Shown in pieces: positions 31,373 to 39,723 of a stretch of DNA of 64,000 bases. The notes under the pieces are model-generated. The model made no database searches. It had not been told where the DNA came from and saw only the letters and a list, made by a program, of their open reading frames with translations. A program made the translations under genes and the position numbers. The DNA lies in contig CAYWSX010000002.1 in assembly GCA_964461115.1 (NCBI GenBank), positions 202,352 through 266,351 of the forward strand, read 5' to 3'. This stretch comes from RGIG2134 sp964461115. GTDB lineage: Bacteria > Cyanobacteriota > Vampirovibrionia > Gastranaerophilales > Gastranaerophilaceae. Each line of letters begins with the position of its first letter. The first letter of the stretch is position 1.

Positions 31373-33781
31373 ATGTCCATAAGCAAAGAAATTCTTACAC
31401 TCATACAACAGTCTATCGAAATCGAAGATCGACACAGATATGTCAACGTCAAGGGCAAATACCACCGTTTTGCGGAATTTATCAAAAAACAACTCTACGC
31501 AATTTACAAAGAAAGCGATAAAAACCCTAAATGGCTGAGCGTCATAGACAATTTCGAAAAATATGACCTTGACAGCCTTCCGGGTCGAAAAAATAGCATT
31601 AAAACCCTTGTAAAAGTAATAAAAGCTGAAAATGCTGAAGCAAGGCAACAAAAAAAAGAAGAAAAAAATTCTCCACGCACTCTAAAAACCACAGATGTAA
31701 CATATATCAAGGGCGTAGGGGCAAAATTAGCATTCAAATTTAACAAACTCGGGATTTTTACGGCTTACGACCTTTTGACCTATTACCCTAAAAAACATAT
31801 CAATTATTCTTCGCGAACACTCATCCGCAACCTCAAAGAAGACCAGTCCGCAACAATTTACGGCGCAATAAAGTCAGTATCGGCATTCACAAGCAAAAAA
31901 GGGCTGGGTGTGCTCAACGTAACCATCGAAGACGAGAGCGGCACGCTCGTTTTGGGATATTTTTACGCCAAGGCGGGAAGGTTCATGCTTGAGCGCTACA
32001 AAAGCCAGTTTCCGAAGGGTTGCAGCATAATGGTATCTGGGAAAGCCAAACGTGACAAGTTCTCACGAAAAATGACAATAGAAAAGCCTGAATATCAAAT
32101 TATTTCAGCAGATTTTGATGACTATGACCACAAAAACCTCAATATGGGACGTATTGTGCCGATATACGGACTTACTGAGAGTCTTAGCATAAAAACTCTC
32201 AGAAAAGCCATACACAATGCCATTGAGGAGTTTCGGGGAGAACTTACGGAGTTTCTCCCTGAGTATCTGGTTGAAAAATATGAATTTCTTGCAAAATCTG
32301 ATGCCGTCTCTCAAATACACTTCCCCGACACAGAGGAAAATATAGAAAAATCACGCCACAGATTGGTTTACGAAGAACTGTTTATATTCCAACTGCGCTG
32401 TGCACTTATGCGTCGGGAAATATCTGATACCGTAAAATCTATAAAAATCAAAGCAAAAGAAGACGGGATTGTGCACAAATTTATTAAAGATTTGCCGTTT
32501 GAGCTGACTAACGCACAGAAAAAAGCTGTCATGGAAATTTTAAGCGACCTTAACTCTGAAAAACCAATGCAAAGACTCCTGCAAGGAGATGTCGGAAGCG
32601 GAAAAACGGTTGTTGCCTGCATTATGCTGTTGTCTGCAATAGAAAACGGATTTCAAGGCGCGCTTATGGCTCCGACTGAAATCCTTGCGCAGCAGCATTA
32701 TGCAAATTTCTCAAAATGGCTTGCGCCATATGGAATAAATGTAGGGCTGTTTACAGGCTCAAATAAATCAAAGCTCAGAAAACAGATTGAAACAGATTTG
32801 CTGAACGGGCAAATACACGTTGCAATAGGCACACACGCACTTGTCCAAGAAGGTATCGCATTTCAAAATCTTGGTGCGATTGTCATCGACGAACAGCACA
32901 GATTCGGCGTAAAACAGCGCTCAAAACTCCGCGCAAAAGGTGAAATGCCGCAAATGCTTACTATGACAGCAACACCAATTCCACGCACGCTATCACTCAC
33001 CCTGCATGGGGATTTAGACCTATCTATTATCGATGAGCTTCCTCAGGGGCGCAAACCCATTGAAACTCAATTACTTTCCGCTTCATCACGCGCAAAAGGG
33101 CATGCACTCATCAAAAAGGAACTTGAAAAAGGTCATCAAGCTTATATTGTGTTCCCGCTGATTGAAGAAAGCGAAACCCTAAGCGCAAAAGCGGCAACAA
33201 TAGAAGCGGAGCGGCTCCAAAAAGAGGTTTTTGAAGAATACAAAATCGGACTGCTTCACGGCAAGCTTAAAAACGAAGAAAAAGAGCAAGTCATGGCAGA
33301 TTTTAAAAATGGAAAATACGATATTCTTGTAAGTACAACCGTTGTTGAAGTTGGCGTGGATGTCAAAAATGCAACAGTAATGATGATTGAAAACGCCGAA
33401 AGATTCGGTCTTTCACAGCTTCACCAGCTTCGCGGCAGGGTCGGACGGTCAGACTTGCAGTCATACTGCGTGCTCATAAGCTCAAGCCGAAACGAGGATA
33501 CTCGTGAGCGCCTAAGTATAATGGAACAGACTAATAACGGCTTCATCATTGCTGAAAAAGACCTTGAAATACGCGGCCCGGGAGAGTTTTTAGGCGTTAG
33601 ACAGAGCGGGCTGCCAGATTTTTCAATAGCAGACATAGCAAAAGACACAAAGATTCTGGAAGCGGCACGCAACGACGCTTTTGAACTCGTAAAAACAAAA
33701 AACAAAGAAGAATTTAAGGCGCTTTACGATGAAGTCATGGGGAAATCAGAAATCAACACGCTTTTGGTCAACCCTGCATAA
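31373..33781 (+). CDS. recG: ATP-dependent DNA helicase RecG
   Basis: The 802-residue protein has the RecG order: an N-terminal extension of about 100 residues (as in cyanobacterial RecG), a wedge OB-fold domain (YIKGVGAKLAFKFNKLGIF; ATIYGAIKSVSAF), helicase motif I LLQGDVGSGKTVVA, motif II DEQHRFG, motif III TMTATPIPRTL, and motifs V/VI STTVVEVGVD and HQLRGRVGR. RecG reverses stalled replication forks and processes Holliday junctions. GAGG stands before the ATG. It lies downstream of the cyclase on the same strand. Confidence 0.97.
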   Translation: MSISKEILTLIQQSIEIEDRHRYVNVKGKYHRFAEFIKKQLYAIYKESDKNPKWLSVIDNFEKYDLDSLPGRKNSIKTLVKVIKAENAEARQQKKEEKNSPRTLKTTDVTYIKGVGAKLAFKFNKLGIFTAYDLLTYYPKKHINYSSRTLIRNLKEDQSATIYGAIKSVSAFTSKKGLGVLNVTIEDESGTLVLGYFYAKAGRFMLERYKSQFPKGCSIMVSGKAKRDKFSRKMTIEKPEYQIISADFDDYDHKNLNMGRIVPIYGLTESLSIKTLRKAIHNAIEEFRGELTEFLPEYLVEKYEFLAKSDAVSQIHFPDTEENIEKSRHRLVYEELFIFQLRCALMRREISDTVKSIKIKAKEDGIVHKFIKDLPFELTNAQKKAVMEILSDLNSEKPMQRLLQGDVGSGKTVVACIMLLSAIENGFQGALMAPTEILAQQHYANFSKWLAPYGINVGLFTGSNKSKLRKQIETDLLNGQIHVAIGTHALVQEGIAFQNLGAIVIDEQHRFGVKQRSKLRAKGEMPQMLTMTATPIPRTLSLTLHGDLDLSIIDELPQGRKPIETQLLSASSRAKGHALIKKELEKGHQAYIVFPLIEESETLSAKAATIEAERLQKEVFEEYKIGLLHGKLKNEEKEQVMADFKNGKYDILVSTTVVEVGVDVKNATVMMIENAERFGLSQLHQLRGRVGRSDLQSYCVLISSSRNEDTRERLSIMEQTNNGFIIAEKDLEIRGPGEFLGVRQSGLPDFSIADIAKDTKILEAARNDAFELVKTKNKEEFKALYDEVMGKSEINTLLVNPA

Positions 33782-33827
33782 TATTAATTTACTCCCAAAC
33801 TCTGAGCTATTCTGTTATAAAAGTAAA

Positions 33828-33845
33828 AACTGCCGTAAGGCAGTT
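33828..33845 (-). terminator. Terminator near the recG 3' end
   Basis: AACTGCC (33828-33834) pairs with GGCAGTT (33839-33845) around GTAA. On the minus strand it is followed by TTTTAC, so it most probably ends the small minus-strand gene at 33871. Confidence 0.75.
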
Positions 33846-33870
33846 AAATAACGTATTTAGTATGTATATT

Positions 33871-34080
33871 CTAATTAGAATTTTTTTTATGCTCTTTTGT
33901 GAAAGTATCACCGTTAAGCATGCTATCTATCGAATATTGGCTCTCCATAGACATCAAGCGTCGTTTCGAGCGCGCAAAATCAGTCATTGAGCTAATTTTG
34001 AGTTGATTATTCTTCTGCGTCAAAAGATGAGAAATATAGCTTATGTTATTTACATACACTTTTGGTTTTTCCTTCCCCAT
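33871..34080 (-). CDS. Small basic protein of unknown function
   Basis: The 69-residue reading frame gives a Lys/Ser/Asn-rich product with SSMTDFARSKRRLMSMESQY in the middle. It has no ribosome site, but TATGAA about 11 bases before the ATG could be a -10 box giving a very short leader. A good terminator lies 26 bases past its stop. It may be a small lineage protein; a chance frame is also possible. Confidence 0.4.
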   Translation of the reverse strand: MGKEKPKVYVNNISYISHLLTQKNNQLKISSMTDFARSKRRLMSMESQYSIDSMLNGDTFTKEHKKNSN

Positions 34081-34204
34081 TTACGGCGTGTTTCATATTT
34101 TTACATAAACAATAAAAAAAATCAAACTTATTTTTTAATTAAAGCAAATTTACAATCAGAAAATTATCATGATAAAATAGGCAAATAGAAAACAGGAACG
34201 GAAA

Positions 34205-34732
34205 ATGGATAAAAAAATAATTGTAATTTCAGGTAAACAATATTGCGGAAAAGATACATTAGCAAAAATTTTACTTAACAAATTTTCAAACTTCAATAGA
34301 ATAGGGCTTGGCGACGGCATAAAAATTGAATATGGTGAACAAAACGGGCTCTCATTTGAAGAAATCGAACAAAATAAAGCCGTTTACAGAGCCGATTTGC
34401 AAGCTCTCGGCATGAAACGACGTGCAGAAGACGAAGATTACTGGATTAAAAAAGTAATCGCGTTGCCGCAGGACATTATCGTTCCTGATATCCGCGTGCA
34501 AAAGGAATACGACTATTTTAAAGCGGCAAAGGCCTTCAAAATAAGGGTCAACGCTTCAGCAGAAAGCCGAAGCAAACGAGGAACGATTGTTTCCGAAAAC
34601 GATATTACAGAAACAGCGCTTGACGGCATTGCAGACTGGGATTTGGTAATAGAAAATGAAGGAACTTACGAAGAGCTCCTTCAAAATTCACAAATTGCAA
34701 TCGAAAAGATTAAAGAATATTTTAACCTCTAA
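34205..34732 (+). CDS. P-loop kinase (phosphomevalonate/dNMP kinase-like)
   Basis: The 175-residue protein opens KKIIVISGKQYCGKDTLAKIL, a Walker A loop, followed by RIGLGDGIKIEYGEQNGLSF. Later blocks are VPDIRVQKEYDYFKAAK (a Walker B-like Asp and an Arg) and NASAESRSKRG, a lid-like segment. This layout is that of small phospho-metabolite kinases such as animal-type phosphomevalonate kinase or deoxynucleotide kinase. The substrate is not clear. GGAACGGAAA lies before the ATG, with an extended -10 (TGA plus TAAAAT) about 30 bases further up. Its 3' end overlaps the convergent leuA by four bases. Confidence 0.75.
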   Translation: MDKKIIVISGKQYCGKDTLAKILLNKFSNFNRIGLGDGIKIEYGEQNGLSFEEIEQNKAVYRADLQALGMKRRAEDEDYWIKKVIALPQDIIVPDIRVQKEYDYFKAAKAFKIRVNASAESRSKRGTIVSENDITETALDGIADWDLVIENEGTYEELLQNSQIAIEKIKEYFNL

Positions 34733-36243
34733 GAATTTATAATATTGATTCCGTTAAAGATAGCGTGAACGTTGGCTCTTGCCGTGCTCGTATCTTTTGC
34801 CCGGGCAATCACTGTTTCACCGTTTTTACCTTCAAGGTGAATGATACTCATCGCAATAGCTTCAGAACCCAAGATATCCTCATCAATTGCCTGCTGCTCA
34901 TAGTGTAAAAGCTTTTGAGGAAATCCAGCGTTTTCCAATGCTTGAAGGCATGCCGCGAGCGGACCGTTCCCTTTACCATCAACAGCGTATTTTTTATCAT
35001 TATGAGTGAATTCAAGCTTAAATTCGCCTTCTGAAATTCTGTCAAAATTCACAAGCGCAAAAGAACCTTTCGGCTCAAATACCTCATTAATATATATATC
35101 AATAAGCTCTTTATCTGATAATTCACCTGATTTTTCAGCTTTCTCTTTGATAATCGGTGTAATTCTGACCGCTTCCTGCATGGTAATCGGATAGCCCGCT
35201 TGCGTTACAATTTCAAACACGGCAGTTTTGCCTGACTGAGAAGTAAACCCAAGTTTTTCTTCATCATTTCTTCCGATTAAAGACGGATGAATTGCACGGT
35301 ATGCACCTTTTTCCATATCTTTGGTTTTGACTGCGCCGTCTTGGTGGATTCCGCTTCGGTGAGCCAATGATTCAGGACCGATAAGAGGTGCTTTTTCATA
35401 AATAGGCACACCCGAATATTCCGCAACAACCAGTGCCGTTTCGTAGATTTTATCGAGGTTGAGCCCTGTATTAATACCTGAATTGTGAAGAGTGATGGCA
35501 ACTTCGTACATATTTGTGTTTCCTGCACGTTCACCAAGCCCATTCAATGCCGTCTCCAGCTGCACAGCACCCGCAAAATAGCTTTCAACAGTTGCAGCAG
35601 TCGCCATACCAAGGTCATTGTGACAGTGTACAGAAATAGCTACGTCTTTCGGTAAAGCATTGTATGCTTTTTCAATCATATCTGTATATGTTTTCACACG
35701 GTAACGCTCCACCGTATTCGGAAGATTAATTACGGTAGCACCGGCTTTCACCACCTCCTGAAGCGCATCGATAACCCAATCAAGATTTTCGATACAGTCG
35801 CCGAAATGCTCGACAGAAAACTCAATATCCCACTTTTTGCCCACAACACTTTTAGTAAATTCTACAGCCTCAATGGCAAGCTTTCTAACTTCTTCAGGCT
35901 TTTTATTCAGGACATACTGCATATTAAAAGGGCTCATTGTAATAAATGTATGCACTCGCGGTTTTTTCGCAGGCTCTAAAGCTTTTACAACCTTAATAAT
36001 ATCGCTTTCAACTGTCCTCGAAAGTCCTGAAATAAGCATATTTTCAGGTGCAGTCTCAGCAAGACGCTTACAAGCCTCAAAATCCATTTCAGACGCAGCA
36101 GGAAAACCTACTTCAACCCCTTGAACTCCAAGATCACATAGGTGAGAAAAAATAACCTCTTTTTCTTGCAAATCCCAAGGCTTTTTCAAAGATTGGTTCG
36201 CATCTCGTAATGTAATGTCGTAAAAAAACGGTTGTCTGCGCAT
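34729..36243 (-). CDS. leuA: 2-isopropylmalate synthase
   Basis: The 504-residue protein has the LeuA catalytic barrel: FYDITLRDANQSL, GVEVGFPAASEMDFEACKRL, ISVHCHNDLGMATAATVESY and QLETALNGLGERAGNTNMYE (metal-binding His residues and acetyl-CoA site). The C-terminal regulatory domain (VNFDRISEGEFKLEFTHNDK; VDGKGNGPLAACLQALENAG) binds leucine. It condenses acetyl-CoA with 2-oxoisovalerate in leucine synthesis; citramalate synthase is a less likely alternative. No other leu genes are nearby. AGGTGG stands before the ATG, with a strong promoter whose -10 lies in an inverted repeat. Confidence 0.9.
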   Translation of the reverse strand: MRRQPFFYDITLRDANQSLKKPWDLQEKEVIFSHLCDLGVQGVEVGFPAASEMDFEACKRLAETAPENMLISGLSRTVESDIIKVVKALEPAKKPRVHTFITMSPFNMQYVLNKKPEEVRKLAIEAVEFTKSVVGKKWDIEFSVEHFGDCIENLDWVIDALQEVVKAGATVINLPNTVERYRVKTYTDMIEKAYNALPKDVAISVHCHNDLGMATAATVESYFAGAVQLETALNGLGERAGNTNMYEVAITLHNSGINTGLNLDKIYETALVVAEYSGVPIYEKAPLIGPESLAHRSGIHQDGAVKTKDMEKGAYRAIHPSLIGRNDEEKLGFTSQSGKTAVFEIVTQAGYPITMQEAVRITPIIKEKAEKSGELSDKELIDIYINEVFEPKGSFALVNFDRISEGEFKLEFTHNDKKYAVDGKGNGPLAACLQALENAGFPQKLLHYEQQAIDEDILGSEAIAMSIIHLEGKNGETVIARAKDTSTARANVHAIFNGINIINS

Positions 36244-36252
36244 ATTTCCACC

Positions 36253-36303
36253 TATAATAAAACTAATAGATTTTATTATAGTCTACGATCGCTTTATTAT
36301 CAA
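36253..36303 (-). promoter_or_regulatory. leuA promoter with overlapping inverted repeat
   Basis: On the minus strand TTGATA (36303-36298), 17 bases and TATAAT (36280-36275). The -10 is the left arm of a perfect 10-base inverted repeat, TATAATAAAA/TTTTATTATA (36280-36271 and 36262-36253), which extends to the ribosome site. It may be an operator or an RNA hairpin controlling leuA. Confidence 0.7.
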
Positions 36304-36695
36304 GGTTTTTTCGGCTCAGATTTAAATATTTTACATACAGCTTTTCCACACCATTTCAGAACATTGCCGATACCTTTTAGACCTTCAATAGGGTTTTTCT
36401 TACCTTTAGAGCAAATAAAACCAAGCACGTAGAGCCCCAATGCACCTGTCGCTATTTTCTTAATAAACCTGCACGGCTCATTGTCTTTTTTTAAAATTTT
36501 ATTCGGATTATACGCATCATATAACGGCTGCCGCGGGAGCTGCACCCCTTTTGCAAGTTGAGGATTTCCCGGCGTTCTTATATTACACTGCTGCAGGTAA
36601 TTTGACGGCGTTCCCGTAATAAAGGCGTTTGCATCAGTGTCTAAAACCCCGCTTGTGGTCAATAGATCTAATGATGTAGGTCCGATATAAGCCAT
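36300..36695 (-). CDS. Hypothetical protein with one membrane helix
   Basis: The 131-residue product begins MAYIGPTSLDLLTTSGVLDT, has a Pro/Asn-rich disordered part, then a short hydrophobic segment (ATGALGLYVLGFICS, about residues 86-100) and a basic tail (KGLKGIGNVLKWCGKAVCKI). The C-terminus resembles an amphipathic anchor. No family is recognised. AAGGATGGG precedes the ATG. It is upstream of leuA on the same strand, with leuA's promoter in between. Confidence 0.65.
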   Translation of the reverse strand: MAYIGPTSLDLLTTSGVLDTDANAFITGTPSNYLQQCNIRTPGNPQLAKGVQLPRQPLYDAYNPNKILKKDNEPCRFIKKIATGALGLYVLGFICSKGKKNPIEGLKGIGNVLKWCGKAVCKIFKSEPKKP

Positions 36696-36801
36696 AAAAA
36701 TCCCATCCTTTATTTATATAAAGTATTTTTAGCTGAAAAAATTGCCTAAATCCGTGTTATATTAAAATAAGGAAAAACGGAAAGATAGAAAAGGAAAAAA
36801 C

Positions 36802-37491
36802 ATGCCTTCTATATTGGATTCTGCAAAATTAGTGTTTACAGACAGCAATGCGCCCGCAAAAATCTTAGTGCACAGTTTAACTCCGTTCATTATTTACAAC
36901 ATAACAAACGGAACTTTCAGTTTTTCCGAGTCTTTAAATCTGCCCATAATTGCAACACTCTCAATTATTTATCTGGGATATATGTTTCAGACTCTAAATA
37001 ACTCAATGCAGGAAAAAAATTACATACTCTCAGGACTAAATCCGTTTCTTTCCTTTTGGGTCGGAATAAAGAGCATTATTTCGTGCGGAATTTTTGTAGT
37101 TCCGATTTACTATGTATACAGGCTTGTCAGCGACAATCTTGATATGACACAAATAGGCTCCTGGATTCTTGGTATAATAGCGCTGCTTGTAGCCGGCTCG
37201 TTTCTTTTTTGCAGCATAATTTTCTTCGGGAAAAGATGTAATATTTTTGATGGCTGGAATCTTATAAAAATCCTGAAAAATTTTCACGAAATCATCGTAT
37301 ATCTTGCGTTATCACTTATTTTGCTCATAATTTATGATTTGGTGACCGCAGTACCATTTGGCGGTCTGATATACGGACTTTTCGGCTTCGGACGCCTATT
37401 TGAGTATGCAATCAGCGTAATAATCACGTCCAACTTGTTAATCTATTTTCAAAACCTCTCACATGCTTATTTTGAGCAAGTTAAAGAATAA
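36802..37491 (+). CDS. Polytopic membrane protein of unknown function
   Basis: The 229-residue protein has about six predicted membrane helices: near residues 22-38, 48-66, 82-108, 117-145, 158-180 and 187-213. The loops are short and the C-terminus (SHAYFEQVKE) is likely cytoplasmic. The overall layout recalls DUF4013-type membrane proteins, but I cannot confirm that. AAGG stands before the ATG. It is upstream of a structured RNA-like element and tRNA-fMet. Confidence 0.7.
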   Translation: MPSILDSAKLVFTDSNAPAKILVHSLTPFIIYNITNGTFSFSESLNLPIIATLSIIYLGYMFQTLNNSMQEKNYILSGLNPFLSFWVGIKSIISCGIFVVPIYYVYRLVSDNLDMTQIGSWILGIIALLVAGSFLFCSIIFFGKRCNIFDGWNLIKILKNFHEIIVYLALSLILLIIYDLVTAVPFGGLIYGLFGFGRLFEYAISVIITSNLLIYFQNLSHAYFEQVKE

Positions 37492-37494
37492 AGC

Positions 37495-37607
37495 TTGAAT
37501 TTATTTTTTTAGCGTAGATAATATAAATATCGAGGGATACTCTGCCGACGAGAAAGTGACTAAATGTCACGTTCAAGGCGAGGAAAGTTCGGAGAACTGC
37601 TCCCGAG
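37495..37607 (+). ncRNA. Candidate structured RNA before tRNA-fMet
   Basis: A promoter TTGAAT (37495-37500), 16 bases, GATAAT (37517-37522) predicts a transcript starting near 37530. There an unusually G+C-rich stretch begins (37531-37607). It can fold as GGGA/TCCC closing a multi-branched unit: GCC/GGC around a hairpin GTGAC-taaat-GTCAC (37556-37570), then GAGGAAAG, then AGTTC-gga-GAACT (37586-37598). GAGGAAAGTTCGG resembles the CR-I motif of RNase P RNA, but the conserved later regions are missing, so it is not an intact rnpB. It may be a leader of the tRNA transcript or a small RNA. Confidence 0.4.
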
Positions 37608-37631
37608 AAAATCAAAATTAAATACAAATAA

Positions 37632-38174
<543 letters not shown>

Positions 38175-38226
38175 AATTGTAATGTATAAAGATAACTGCT
38201 AAACTTAAATAAAACGGGAGGAAAGA

Positions 38227-38523
38227 ATGAATTCACTATATTTACTTAATTTATGGTCATTATTGCTTTTTATCGGTACTTTTATTGTATCTGCAATTGT
38301 ATACAAAAAAAGCGAATGCGACAAAAAACTTATTTATACGGCGGATTTAACCCAACAGATAATTCTAGCTGTTACATTATGCAGTCTTGCAATCCTCCTA
38401 AAAGACCTAACTAATTTTCAAATCCTCGGCAAGGGATTATCTTTTGTAATCCTTTCAAACTTTTACGCAGCTGTTTTTAATGCTGCCATCATGATTTATC
38501 TAACGACAAAAAGGCAAATGTAA
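38227..38523 (+). CDS. Small membrane protein
   Basis: The 98-residue protein has three predicted helices: about residues 6-24 (LWSLLLFIGTFIVSAIVY), 41-60 (QQIILAVTLCSLAILL) and 70-92 (GKGLSFVILSNFYAAVFNAA). GGGAGGA stands seven bases before the ATG. No family is recognised. It follows the recombinase remnant. Confidence 0.65.
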   Translation: MNSLYLLNLWSLLLFIGTFIVSAIVYKKSECDKKLIYTADLTQQIILAVTLCSLAILLKDLTNFQILGKGLSFVILSNFYAAVFNAAIMIYLTTKRQM

Positions 38524-38633
38524 ACATACGTTAAGATAACCCGAATGGATATCAATTTTCGCACCCAAAAAATCCTTTATATAAATAGAAAAGTTTTTAG
38601 ACACAGAGAATTTATATTAGAGAGGATTAAAAA

Positions 38634-39584
38634 ATGACTACAAAAGAAATTTCAGGCGTAAACCCGTTTGCAATCAAGGCGACACCTGTCAATACTACTA
38701 TCGATAAGTCAGCCCCCCCCCAGACACACACCACAGAAAAGCCCATTAATTTTGGAGGCAAGCCAGAAGCGCCGACTGATAGCTTAGAGATAAAATCTGA
38801 ACAATCCGCAAAACAACCTGAACCGGTAATAACAAAAAATGATGACGGAAGCACTGTTACCACATACAAAAATGCTGACGGCACAACTAACAAAACGGAA
38901 GTTAAAACACGTTCAGGGAAGACTTTGAGTGAATCTACTTACAGCAACGGTAAACTGGCTTCTAAATCAACATATGAGAGCACTTATGGTTCTCAATATA
39001 ACCCTGATATAGAAACAATGTTTTATGACACAGAAACAGGAAAAATATCGCGCTCCGAATATAGACGCGCAAAAGATATTATATCACCTTATTCATCTGA
39101 AATGGTAGAAGAAACAAAAAAATCAGCACCTACGAAAATTTTTTACAATGAAAAAGAGCAGGTTATTAAAACTGTTAAGCCATCCGGCGAATATACCATA
39201 CCTAACGACTTCGAAAAAGGGATTTCAGGAGGTTCAAAAAAATACGATGCAAAAGGCAACTTAGTATCAGAAGAGGATAATAACCTAGTAACAACTTATA
39301 AAGACGGAAAAATAGATACCCGTGAAGGCTATGATGGAGCATTTCACCGACAGATTGAATACAAGGACGGCAAACCTTTCAAAATGACATCTTACAATAA
39401 ATCTAGGATTGGTGGAGACGCCGAAACATACTACAATCCTGACGGCAGTGTAAAAAAACACATAATTTCAGATGAAACAAAAGAGCGCATTAAAGAAATG
39501 GAAAAAGAAATAAAAGAAATGAAAGCTCCGAGCAACCTTAATAAAATAATTGAAGATATCAAAAAACCTAAACCAAAGGATTAG
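38634..39584 (+). CDS. Lineage protein with MORN/YD-like repeats and a C9 tract
   Basis: The 316-residue hydrophilic product begins with a disordered segment ending in INFGGKPEAP (residues 38-47). Repeats of the type DGSTVTTYKNADGTTNKTEV, YSNGKLASKSTYES, YDAKGNLVSEEDN, YKDGKPFKMTSYN follow; these short beta repeats with DG/NG turns resemble YwqK/MORN repeats. The tail is a charged coiled coil (ERIKEMEKEIKEMK). There is no signal peptide. Nine consecutive C bases at 38713-38721 in codons 27-30 could slip and switch the gene off. AGAGAGGA precedes the ATG. Confidence 0.75.
   Translation: MTTKEISGVNPFAIKATPVNTTIDKSAPPQTHTTEKPINFGGKPEAPTDSLEIKSEQSAKQPEPVITKNDDGSTVTTYKNADGTTNKTEVKTRSGKTLSESTYSNGKLASKSTYESTYGSQYNPDIETMFYDTETGKISRSEYRRAKDIISPYSSEMVEETKKSAPTKIFYNEKEQVIKTVKPSGEYTIPNDFEKGISGGSKKYDAKGNLVSEEDNNLVTTYKDGKIDTREGYDGAFHRQIEYKDGKPFKMTSYNKSRIGGDAETYYNPDGSVKKHIISDETKERIKEMEKEIKEMKAPSNLNKIIEDIKKPKPKD
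38713..38721 (+). repeat. C9 homopolymer inside the coding region
   Basis: Nine C bases in a row lie at codons 27-30 of the MORN-like gene. In AT-rich DNA such a tract is unexpected, and a gain or loss of one C would truncate the protein early. Confidence 0.85.
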
Positions 39585-39654
39585 CAAAACATTCAAAAAA
39601 TAAAACTAGGATTCTGCCCAAGTTGTTCCACGTAAAAAATCAGAACCGTAACAT

Positions 39655-39683
39655 TTGAAATCATTCTCAAAAAATGATACACT
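39655..39683 (+). promoter_or_regulatory. Promoter of the threonine dehydratase-ridA operon
   Basis: TTGAAA (39655-39660), 17 bases, TACACT (39678-39683), with TGA directly before the -10 (extended element). The TTG at 39655 is therefore not a start codon. Confidence 0.65.
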
Positions 39684-39723
39684 GCTAGGGATTAGTACAC
39701 AGCAGAATTTACGGGATAGAGAG

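Noticed and set aside
37531..37607. Intact RNase P RNA gene
   Set aside because: Only a CR-I-like string is present; the conserved downstream regions (ACAGAA-type CR-IV/V) and the expected ~350-base length are missing.
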